NCBI GenBank assembly: GCA_023436245.1
Contig: JAEZJZ010000028.1
Span: 1 to 6,492, forward strand
Source: Bacillota bacterium
GTDB lineage: Bacteria; Bacillota; UBA994; UBA5500
Reading direction: 5' to 3'
Length of the DNA stretch: 6,492 nt
The notes below the pieces were generated by a model. The model searched no databases. It worked only from the letters and a program-made list of their open reading frames with translations, and was not told the origin of the DNA. The position numbers and the translations under genes were made by a program. Shown here in pieces: positions 1 through 6,487 of the stretch (position 1 is the stretch's first letter; each line of letters begins with the position of its first letter).

Positions 1-1405
1 CGCCAGCGACGGCTACCAGGATATTGCCGTAGCCCTGACGCTGAAGGGGAACACGCTGAGCGGGATCTGGAACGGTGTGACGCAGCTGCAGCAGGACACT
101 GATTACACGTTGTCCGACTCGACTGTAACTATCCAGAAGTCTTACCTGGCGACATTGCCCATCGGTGATGCGACTCTGACCTTCAGGTTTAGCGCTGGCG
201 CCGATCAGACGCTGACGGTGACAGTGAACGACACCACACCGCAGAACAGTGAGATCAGCCCGACCGAGGCTACCTTCGACAAATACCTCGCCAGTGTAGG
301 CTATCAGGATATCGCCGTAGCCCTGACGCTGAAGGGGAATACACTGAACGGAGTTTGGAACGGCTCGATTGAGCTCACGCTGGGTACAGACTTCTCGGTG
401 GCTGATGCGGCGGTAACGATCCAGAAATCCTACCTGGAGACACTGCCCACCGGCGACACGACGCTGACCTTCAAGTTCAGCGCGGGCGCAGATCAGACAT
501 TGACGGTGATAGTGAGCGACACTACCCCACAGGACAGCGGGATCAGTCCGACTGAGGCGTCCTTTGACAAGTGCGCATCAAGTATCGGCTACCACGACAT
601 TGCCGTTGATCTGACACTTAAGGGGAATACGCTGAGCGGAATCTGGAACGGAACGACTGAGTTGACGCCGGGCACAGACTACATGCTGTCCGGTTCGACG
701 GTGACGATCCAGAAGACTTACCTGTCCACGCTACCCGCCGGGGATACGACGTTGACCTTCAAGTTCAGCGCCGGGGCCGACCAGACGTTAATGGTGACCG
801 TGAGCGACACCACACCGCAGAATAGTGAGCTAAGTCCGACGACGGCGACCTTTGATAAGTACCCTGCTAGCGACGGCTACCAGGATATTGCCGTTGATCT
901 GACACTTAAGGGCAACACCCTGATCGGTATCTGGAACGGAACTACGCAGTTGGAGCAAGACAGCGACTATACCGTTTCCGGAACGACGGTGACGATTCTC
1001 AAGGACTACCTGGCAGAACTGCCTACCGGTGTTTCTGGACTGACCTTTGACTTCAGCGCGGGGGCCCATCAGACGCTGACGGTGACAGTGAGTGATACAA
1101 CGCCGCAGAACAGCGGGATTAGTCCGACAGAGGCGACCTTCGACAAGTACTCCTCAAGCATCGGCTACCAGGACATCTCAGTGGCGCTGACACTAAAGGG
1201 AAACACGCTAGAGGGGGTCTGGAACGGTGCGACTGCGCTAACGTCCGGTACGGAATACACGGTGTCTGACTCGACCGTAACGATCCAGAAATCATACCTA
1301 GCAACGCTAACTGCCGGTGATACCGCGCTGACCTTCAAGTTCAGCGCGGGAGCCGATCAGACCCTGATGGTGATGGTAAGTGATTCGGCTCCGCCCGCGA
1401 ACGCC
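1..1405 (+). repeat. Tandem array of 288-bp X2-module repeats (1 partial + 4 complete)
   Basis: Coding tandem repeats within the surface protein gene. Units begin at 254, 542, 830 and 1118, exactly 288 bp (96 codons) apart, with no insertion or deletion. A fifth, partial unit occupies 1-253 and by extrapolation begins 34 bases before the window, so more copies may lie upstream. The protein pattern is strongly conserved while many third codon positions differ, as expected for old duplications under protein-level selection. Against that background some stretches of about 24-26 bp are identical between particular pairs (5-30 with 869-894; 26-51 with 314-339; 599-624 with 887-912), giving a mosaic look. 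The last unit degrades into the next domain after VSDSAPPAN. Confidence 0.93.
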
Positions 1406-2923
1406 GTGCCAACTCGTCAGGACGGTGTGAGTGAGACGATCTCCGCCAGCGTAACAGTGACCACAGCCTACATGCTGAACCTGGCCAGTATCTTCGAGGA
1501 CACTGATGGCGATCTGTTGACCTACTGGGTGTCGGTGGATGACGGGGACTATGTCATGACGGACGTCGGTTATTCCTTCACCCCGGCGGCGGTGGGCACA
1601 ACCATGCTAGTGTTCAAGGCTAGCGATGGCAAGGCGGATTCCACTGATACCTACACAGTGACACTAACAGCCAATGCAATGACCTATAGTCTGAGCATCA
1701 CAAGCGGCAGCGGTGGTAGCATCACTGCCGGAAGCAGTGGCGGGTATGCGGCAGGAGCGGTAATCAACATTGCGGCTGCGGCTTCTCCGGACTACCGCTT
1801 TAGTCACTGGACTACATCAAACGGTGGCATCTTCGGCAATGCTAACGACCCGGCGACGGCCTTCACCATGCCAGCTGGGGCAACTACCGTCACAGCCAAC
1901 TTCACCTACGTGGGTGGGTTTGATCCCGATCCGTTGGGGCCACCCATTCCGCCGCAGACGCCAAAGACGGTGGTCAGCGACTATCTGGAGACAGAGGATG
2001 ACTTGCGGCTGGAAGAGGTACTGCGTCAGGAGGAGCAACCGACGGTTACCTTGACCGATAGTCAAGCCGCATTTAGCGCTGGAGCACTTAGTGCCTTGTC
2101 AGAGGCGGAGATTCCCCTGACGCTGGTGGGCGAGCAGGTGATGCTGCAGCTGCCACCCAGTTGGGCGGAGTTGCCAGAAGAAGCAGTCGTCCAGATAGTG
2201 GCTGAGCAACTGACACACGAACAGAAGGAACAACGGCTGGCAAACGCAGAGTTGGGTACGAGCACCGGAGTCTTCGAGGTGGCCGGCAAAGTGTTCGACC
2301 TGTCGGTGTTGGTCTCGCGGGACGACGAGACAGAGGAACTGCGCCAATTCGGCCAGCCTGTTACCGTGACAGTCGATCTCTCTGATCTGGGTGAGCTAAC
2401 GGAAACCCAAATTGAGCAGCTGACGGGCGTGCGCCTAGAACTGGATGCCGATGGCAACCTGGTGCCGATCGCACTTGGCGGCACATACGATCCAGCGACC
2501 AGGACGTTCACCTTTCAGACCAGCAGCTTCAGCCTATACAGCGTGATGTACTTGCGACGGCCGGCGCGCTCCGTCATCCTCACCGTGGGTAGCCGGACTA
2601 TCCGGGTGAATGGAGAAGAGAAGAGCATAGACGTGGCTCCACAGATCGAAGGCGGCAGAGCTTTGGTTCCGCTTCGATTCATCGGCGAGGCGTTAAGTGC
2701 CACGATACAGTGGCAATCGGCCAATCGTGCAGTTGTGATCATGCATGACGATGTACGCCTTGAGTTGCCCATTGGCTGCGTTGATCCGGCATTAGGGCTG
2801 AACGTGCCGGCACAGTTGATCGATGGGCGTACGATGGTTCCGCTGAGGTACATCACGGAAGCGCTTGGAGCCATAGTCAATTGGTACGGTGAGACGAAGA
2901 CCGTGGAGATCATCAAGTACTGA
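1..2923 (+). CDS. Large surface protein: tandem X2 repeats plus C-terminal stalk domain (5'-truncated by window edge)
   Basis: Partial gene: the frame is open from the first base (first full codon at 2) and 973 residues are visible before TGA at 2921-2923. Numbering from base 2, residues 1-84 are a partial X2 repeat and 85-468 are four complete X2 repeats of 96 residues, each with SPTxATFDK, GYxDIxVxLTLKGNTL, WNG and FSAGAxQTL. Residues about 469-559 are a cadherin/Ig-like domain with an acidic IFEDTDGDLLTY loop that may bind calcium. Residues about 560-638 resemble the InlB B-repeat family (FSHWTT, FTMPAGATTVTANF). A Pro-rich linker and an unassigned domain (about 660-855) follow. Residues about 857-973 are a copper-amine-oxidase-N-like stalk domain with paired GRALVPLRFIGEAL and GRTMVPLRYITEAL motifs. 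X2 modules are known from cellulosomal scaffoldins and other exported proteins, so an extracellular adhesive or cell-wall role is inferred. The signal peptide would lie upstream, unseen. No SLH or LPXTG motif occurs at the C terminus. An internal GTG at 77 is not the real start. Confidence 0.9.
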   Translation, partial: ASDGYQDIAVALTLKGNTLSGIWNGVTQLQQDTDYTLSDSTVTIQKSYLATLPIGDATLTFRFSAGADQTLTVTVNDTTPQNSEISPTEATFDKYLASVGYQDIAVALTLKGNTLNGVWNGSIELTLGTDFSVADAAVTIQKSYLETLPTGDTTLTFKFSAGADQTLTVIVSDTTPQDSGISPTEASFDKCASSIGYHDIAVDLTLKGNTLSGIWNGTTELTPGTDYMLSGSTVTIQKTYLSTLPAGDTTLTFKFSAGADQTLMVTVSDTTPQNSELSPTTATFDKYPASDGYQDIAVDLTLKGNTLIGIWNGTTQLEQDSDYTVSGTTVTILKDYLAELPTGVSGLTFDFSAGAHQTLTVTVSDTTPQNSGISPTEATFDKYSSSIGYQDISVALTLKGNTLEGVWNGATALTSGTEYTVSDSTVTIQKSYLATLTAGDTALTFKFSAGADQTLMVMVSDSAPPANAVPTRQDGVSETISASVTVTTAYMLNLASIFEDTDGDLLTYWVSVDDGDYVMTDVGYSFTPAAVGTTMLVFKASDGKADSTDTYTVTLTANAMTYSLSITSGSGGSITAGSSGGYAAGAVINIAAAASPDYRFSHWTTSNGGIFGNANDPATAFTMPAGATTVTANFTYVGGFDPDPLGPPIPPQTPKTVVSDYLETEDDLRLEEVLRQEEQPTVTLTDSQAAFSAGALSALSEAEIPLTLVGEQVMLQLPPSWAELPEEAVVQIVAEQLTHEQKEQRLANAELGTSTGVFEVAGKVFDLSVLVSRDDETEELRQFGQPVTVTVDLSDLGELTETQIEQLTGVRLELDADGNLVPIALGGTYDPATRTFTFQTSSFSLYSVMYLRRPARSVILTVGSRTIRVNGEEKSIDVAPQIEGGRALVPLRFIGEALSATIQWQSANRAVVIMHDDVRLELPIGCVDPALGLNVPAQLIDGRTMVPLRYITEALGAIVNWYGETKTVEIIKY

Positions 2924-2992
2924 ACCAGAACCACTGACACAGAACCACTTGCTCAGGGTCGTATCTACGCGGGATCTGAAGCGTGCCATATG

Positions 2993-3023
2993 GGAGAGGG
3001 AGCGGCTGGAACGCTCCCTCTCC
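2993..3023 (+). terminator. Probable rho-independent terminator after the surface protein gene
   Basis: A perfect 12-bp stem pairs 2993-3004 (GGAGAGGGAGCG) with 3012-3023 (CGCTCCCTCTCC) around the 7-base loop GCTGGAA. A further G-U pair is possible at 2992/3024. It lies 69 bases past the stop codon of the surface protein. The following tract (TCGTCTTCCCCC) is pyrimidine-rich but not a clean T run, so termination could be imperfect; a processing or mRNA-stabilising hairpin is the alternative. Confidence 0.65.
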
Positions 3024-3112
3024 TCGTCTTCCCCCTCCGCAAATTGTCCGAACCGAGCAGGAGATCTCTATCCGGTTGGCGTATTAGCAAAGATTAGGAA
3101 TCCCTGTGAAGC

Positions 3113-3118
3113 GGAGGG
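3113..3118 (+). promoter_or_regulatory. Ribosome binding site that fixes the TTG start of the regulator
   Basis: GGAGGG, a near-perfect Shine-Dalgarno core, ends 7 bases before TTG at 3126-3128. The protein starting there opens with FRAKLQAP, matching the usual N terminus of MalT-like regulators (xxRxKLxxP followed shortly by RxRL). No other in-frame start upstream was seen with both a comparable site and family-like sequence behind it. Confidence 0.8.
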
Positions 3119-3125
3119 CTGCCAG

Positions 3126-5699
3126 TTGTTTCGTGCTAAGCTGCAAGCGCCAACCATCAACACAAGAACGATCTGTCGGACAAGGCTGATGCGCAAACTG
3201 GCATGCGTGCCGACGTGCAGGTTGACCATGGTCATAGCGCCCGCCGGCTACGGCAAGACTACGGCCGTGCTACACTGGGTAGAAGCATGTGGCTTGCGAA
3301 CGGCCTGGCTGTCATTGGATCCCCACGACAACAATCCGAGCGTCTTCTGGCCATACTTCTGTTCAGCCCTGGACAGCATTGTCGAGGGCATTAGTGCACA
3401 AACCGAGTATATGTTTTCTTCTCCTGAGATGCTCAGGGCAAACATGCACATCGATGTCCTGGTCGACAAGCTGGCCAACACGCCCGAGGACTTTGTCATG
3501 GTACTGGATGACTTGCACAATATCTCCGACCTATCCATTATGGAAGGACTCTCGCACTTGCTTGACTACTTGCCTGCGCACATGCACCTTGTGTTTATCA
3601 GCCGCAGTGCCCCAGATATGAGGGTGGTCAGGCATAAGCTCAAGTGGCAAGTTCAGCTGTTGGAAGAGAAAGATCTGCGCCTTGACGAGGACGAGATCCT
3701 CCAGTTTTATCGGGCCAGAGGCATCAGCATGACCAACAGCGACGTCGGGACGGTAAAGAGCCACACTGAGGGTTGGGTTGCAGCGCTGGTGGCGTTGGCT
3801 ATGTCAGTCGGAGACAATAGTTGTAGCCATGACATCGTCGATGGACTCGACGCGATCAACGGTGACGTTGGGCAGTATCTGAACGGCGAGATCCTACGCC
3901 TGTGGAGCCCAGAGAAGCGCGACTTTGCTACCCAGACCTCCATCCTGGATACCCTCACCGAGGATATCTGTAATGCGGTTACGGAGCAGGACAATGCAAG
4001 ACGCATGCTGACCGAGATCTACGAAGGTAGCGGATTCCTTTTCGCGCTGGAAGGTCAACACCGGGGATACCGACACCATCCGCTCTTCAGAAGTTTCCTG
4101 CAGCAGCTCTTAGCGGAGGAAGCGCCTGACAAGATAGCACAACTGCACGCCCGAGCAGGTCTTTGGTTCAGAGAACAGGGAATGGTGCCAGAGGCCATCG
4201 AGCACCTGCTCGCCGGCGGCCGCTACCAGGAGGCCCTTGACCTGATCGAACATCGTATTGACAGCCTGATTCGCAAGAACGACTTTGACCGGATACTCTC
4301 CTGGGTGGAGAGTCTGCCGGATCCCTTGCGAAGCGGGAGCTTCAAGGTCGCTGCCATCTATTCGTTGCACTATGCTGAAGCCGGCCGACTTGCCCTGTCA
4401 CGGGAATGGCTTATGCGCATGAAAGCGCGGAGAGAGCAACAATTACCCTACGCGAAGCCAGAGTGGGGTAGCTACAGCCGTACAGTCAGCATTCTGATCG
4501 AGGCCAACCTGCTCAGTCGGGAGGGCAACGTATCGTTTCCGGCGTTGCTGTTCTCTGCAGCCGAGGGTAACTCGCACAGAATACCCGAATACAACGATTT
4601 CAACGTGGCAGATATCTACTTCTACCGTTGCCCGATCAATGTCCTCACGCGGTTGTTTCGTGAGGCGCCCGAAGAATACCATCGCATGACCGAGAGTTAC
4701 CGTGGGATGATTTCCCAAAATCCAGGCTACGCACCGCTAGCCATCGGCGAATACTATTATGAGAGTAACCGGCTCGATCAGGCAATGCCTTACCTGCTGA
4801 AAGCAATAGAGGAGGCTCAGACCGCCAGCTGTCCCGGTGCCCTCGTTCCGGCCATGGTGGATCTGGCCCGCATCAAGCGAGCCGAAGGAGATGTGCCGGG
4901 TGCATTGGACATGCTGCAGGAGTGCGAGGACAGACTGCAAGGTATGTGCAAGATCCACTGGCACTACCTAATCGGAGCTCTCCGTTGCCGCCTGCAGATC
5001 GACATGGGCGCTTCCCCCGAGGTGCAGAGGTGGCTTGAGGCTCGAAAGCTGAGCATCTTCTCTGAGGTGAGCAGAGCTAGAGAGTTTGAGCTGATTGTCT
5101 ATGCACGTGCGCTGGTTTTTGCGCGGCGCCAGCACGACGCCAAGCTTCTGCTGCAGCGACTGCTGACCTTTGCCGAAGGCTCGTCGCGGTTGCACAGCCA
5201 GGTGGAGATACTTAACCTCCTGGCCTTGCTGGATTACAGGCAGAACAATACTGCTGGTGCCGTCGCACTCCTTGAGCAGTCCCTGGCCATTGGGCTGGCG
5301 GAAGGTTACGTCCGCAGTTACTTGGATGAGCTTGCCCCTATGGCTCAGCTTCTCAGCCACTACACTTCTCGCCGCAGCCGACAGGCTGGCCGCTCGGATG
5401 GCATCGCCCTTGCTGCTTTCGGCAAGCAGCTCCTGAGGCAAATGCAGGAAAGTGTACTAATCGTGCCTGGTGTCAGCCATGGCAGCACAGCCAGCGGTAT
5501 TGAACAGCTTTTGACCGGGCAGGAGATGAAGGTGCTGGAGCTGTTGTTTACAGCCAATACCAACAAGGAAATTGCCGAGAAGTTGTGTATCACCCCAGCC
5601 ACCGTGAAGACCCATATCAGCAATATCTACAGCAAGCTAGGCGTGAGAAACCGTGCGCAATGCACCAAACTTGTTCGGGAGATTGGGTTAATGGAGTAG
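3126..5699 (+). CDS. MalT-like LuxR-family transcriptional activator (STAND-type ATPase)
   Basis: Encodes 857 residues, close to the 901 of E. coli MalT, starting at TTG 3126. Residues 1-32 form the family N terminus (FRAKLQAP, RTRL). Walker A is APAGYGKTT (38-46) and Walker B is VMVLDD (124-129) followed by LHNI. HLVFISRSAPD is the usual post-Walker-B strand. TEGW (214-217) and RHHPLF (316-321) are conserved family marks. Residues about 330-770 are helical and TPR/SUPR-like. Residues about 796-857 are a LuxR/GerE helix-turn-helix (LTGQEMKVLELL, NKEIAEKLCITPATVKTHI, YSKLGVRNRAQ). Family members are cytoplasmic, ATP-dependent switches that oligomerise on binding an inducer and activate transcription; the inducer and targets here are unknown. 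The gene follows the surface protein gene in the same direction across a hairpin, so the surface protein is a possible target (inference). The frame is open back to 2889, but that extension overlaps the preceding gene's end and the hairpin and lacks family similarity. ATG at 3189 would delete the conserved N terminus. Confidence 0.92.
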   Translation: MFRAKLQAPTINTRTICRTRLMRKLACVPTCRLTMVIAPAGYGKTTAVLHWVEACGLRTAWLSLDPHDNNPSVFWPYFCSALDSIVEGISAQTEYMFSSPEMLRANMHIDVLVDKLANTPEDFVMVLDDLHNISDLSIMEGLSHLLDYLPAHMHLVFISRSAPDMRVVRHKLKWQVQLLEEKDLRLDEDEILQFYRARGISMTNSDVGTVKSHTEGWVAALVALAMSVGDNSCSHDIVDGLDAINGDVGQYLNGEILRLWSPEKRDFATQTSILDTLTEDICNAVTEQDNARRMLTEIYEGSGFLFALEGQHRGYRHHPLFRSFLQQLLAEEAPDKIAQLHARAGLWFREQGMVPEAIEHLLAGGRYQEALDLIEHRIDSLIRKNDFDRILSWVESLPDPLRSGSFKVAAIYSLHYAEAGRLALSREWLMRMKARREQQLPYAKPEWGSYSRTVSILIEANLLSREGNVSFPALLFSAAEGNSHRIPEYNDFNVADIYFYRCPINVLTRLFREAPEEYHRMTESYRGMISQNPGYAPLAIGEYYYESNRLDQAMPYLLKAIEEAQTASCPGALVPAMVDLARIKRAEGDVPGALDMLQECEDRLQGMCKIHWHYLIGALRCRLQIDMGASPEVQRWLEARKLSIFSEVSRAREFELIVYARALVFARRQHDAKLLLQRLLTFAEGSSRLHSQVEILNLLALLDYRQNNTAGAVALLEQSLAIGLAEGYVRSYLDELAPMAQLLSHYTSRRSRQAGRSDGIALAAFGKQLLRQMQESVLIVPGVSHGSTASGIEQLLTGQEMKVLELLFTANTNKEIAEKLCITPATVKTHISNIYSKLGVRNRAQCTKLVREIGLME

Positions 5700-5803
5700 A
5701 CCAGGGTTTTCGGCTACATCGCCAATGCTGCGCCTTTGGTATATCCAATCTGGCATGCGGCAACAATGAGGGCATAGTTGAGGTTAGGTGCAGGGGCTCG
5801 GTC

Positions 5804-5832
5804 TTGACTCCCCTAGAGCCGCGTGGTAGTGT
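5804..5832 (+). promoter_or_regulatory. Candidate sigma-70 type promoter for the HD-domain gene
   Basis: TTGACT (5804-5809, 5/6 match to the -35 consensus) is followed after a 17-base spacer by TAGTGT (5827-5832, 3/6 match to the -10), which carries an upstream TG one base away (5824-5825), the extended -10 arrangement. Transcription would start near 5839, giving a leader of about 25 bases before the start codon. Found by eye only; the -10 box is weak. Confidence 0.4.
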
Positions 5833-5851
5833 GTTGGATAAGTTTACTAAC

Positions 5852-5858
5852 AAGGGGG
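5852..5858 (+). promoter_or_regulatory. Ribosome binding site of the HD-domain gene
   Basis: AAGGGGG lies 5 bases before ATG 5864 and 11 bases before a second in-frame ATG at 5870. Both starts are workable, but 5864 has the tighter spacing and is chosen. The choice changes the protein by only two residues (MVMDLQ or MDLQ). Confidence 0.65.
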
Positions 5859-5863
5859 ACGGG

Positions 5864-6466
5864 ATGGTCATGGACTTGCAGCGCCTCAACCAGCAACTGC
5901 GTTTCATCACCGAAGTCGACCGAGTGAAGCAGGTAATCCGGCGGACCCTATTGTTGGACAAATCGCGCCTGGAGAACGATGCTGAGCATTCCTGGCATGC
6001 CGTCTTGGCAGCCATGGTGTTGTCGGAGTACGGTAACCAGCCGGATATGGATCTCGGCCGGGTGTTGTGCATGATCACTGTCCATGACTTGGTGGAGATC
6101 GATGCCGGAGACACCTATGCCTATGACGACCAGGCGCACCTGGACAAGGAAGAGCGGGAAGTGAGAGCCGCCGAGCGCATCTTCGGGCTGTTGCCGCCTG
6201 ATCTTGCCGCTGAAATGCGGGCGCTGTGGGACGAGTTCGAGTCCCAGTCGACGCCAGAAGCGAAGTTCGCCGGCGCGATGGACAGTTTCATGCCCTTGCT
6301 GCACAACTACTTGACCAATGGGCAGCAGTGGCTGAAACACGATGTCAGCAGCGACCGGGTCTTGGCCAGAAATGAGGCCCGCATCGCTGCAGGTTCTGAG
6401 CAGCTTGCCGACTATGTGAGGCAGTTGGTTGCAGATGCAGTAGCAAAAGGATATCTACGCCAGTAG
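5864..6466 (+). CDS. HD-domain phosphohydrolase, YfbR/HDDC2-like (putative 5'-deoxynucleotidase)
   Basis: Encodes 200 residues, the usual size for this family (HD_3 type). The HD metal site is intact: H42 in NDAEHSWH, H74-D75 in TVHDLVEIDAGD, and D140 in FAGAMDSFMPLL. E78, four residues after H74, sits where E. coli YfbR has its catalytic Glu72. The helix containing KEEREVRAAERIFGLLP (about 95-111) is also typical. Characterised relatives are metal-dependent and remove phosphate from deoxynucleoside 5'-monophosphates; many homologues are untested, so the exact substrate is inferred. No signal peptide or membrane segment is visible, indicating a cytoplasmic protein. The gene has its own candidate promoter and a 164-bp gap from the regulator, so co-transcription is not required. 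The frame is open upstream to 5585, but that part overlaps the regulator's helix-turn-helix codons and has no homology. Start ATG 5864 is chosen by the ribosome binding site. Confidence 0.88.
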   Translation: MVMDLQRLNQQLRFITEVDRVKQVIRRTLLLDKSRLENDAEHSWHAVLAAMVLSEYGNQPDMDLGRVLCMITVHDLVEIDAGDTYAYDDQAHLDKEEREVRAAERIFGLLPPDLAAEMRALWDEFESQSTPEAKFAGAMDSFMPLLHNYLTNGQQWLKHDVSSDRVLARNEARIAAGSEQLADYVRQLVADAVAKGYLRQ

Positions 6467-6487
6467 CAGATGAAGAGGCGACCGGAC

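Larger units (their letters stand above)
2924..3125 (+). other. Intergenic region: terminator hairpin and leader of the regulator gene
   Basis: The 202-bp gap begins with two copies of CAGAACCACT (2926-2935 and 2940-2949), then the strong hairpin at 2993-3023, then about 100 bases of leader ending in the GGAGGG site. No convincing sigma-70 promoter was found. The best candidate, TTGTCC at 3044-3049 with TCTATC at 3067-3072 (17-base spacer), is weak, with 4/6 and 3/6 matches to consensus. The regulator gene therefore either uses a weak or activator-dependent promoter here or depends partly on read-through of the hairpin. Confidence 0.5.
5700..5863 (+). other. Intergenic region between regulator and HD-domain gene
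   Basis: The 164-bp gap contains a promoter-like sequence near its right end and a purine-rich ribosome binding site. No clear terminator hairpin with a T run follows the regulator gene. Short inverted repeats surround the proposed -35 box: AGGGG at 5792-5796 with CCCCT at 5810-5814, and GGCTC at 5795-5799 with GAGCC at 5816-5820. The two pairings overlap and exclude each other. No RNA gene or small ORF is supported. Confidence 0.5.

Noticed and set aside
1..1405. Regular tandem repeats that might suggest a CRISPR or non-coding satellite array
   Set aside because: The 288-bp units are fully coding, keep frame and carry a recognisable X2 protein motif; there are no short repeats with unique spacers.
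1770..2054. Second plus-strand reading frame (94 codons) inside the surface protein gene
   Set aside because: Arg/Pro-rich out-of-frame translation of a region whose main frame encodes an InlB-B-like domain and linker; no separate ribosome binding site or motif.
2062..2511. Long minus-strand reading frame (149 codons) opposite the surface protein gene
   Set aside because: It lies wholly antisense to a clear protein domain, has Ser/Arg-rich low-complexity content typical of a reverse-frame shadow, and shows no domain.
2926..2949. Direct repeat CAGAACCACT twice, 14 bp apart, as a regulator operator
   Set aside because: It lies just after a stop codon and upstream of the terminator hairpin, has only two short copies and no palindromic structure; probably chance or a small local duplication.
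2889..3125. Upstream extension of the regulator frame to GTG 2889
   Set aside because: It would overlap the surface gene stop and encode the hairpin as Arg/Glu/Ser-rich sequence; the family N terminus begins at TTG 3126 behind an ideal ribosome binding site.
5585..5863. Upstream extension of the HD-gene frame to 5585
   Set aside because: It overlaps the helix-turn-helix codons of the regulator in another frame and lacks homology; ATG 5864 has a good ribosome binding site and gives the usual family length.
5617..6114. Minus-strand reading frame (165 codons) opposite the regulator end, the gap and the HD gene
   Set aside because: It spans two real genes on the other strand, has no recognisable motif and no convincing ribosome binding site.
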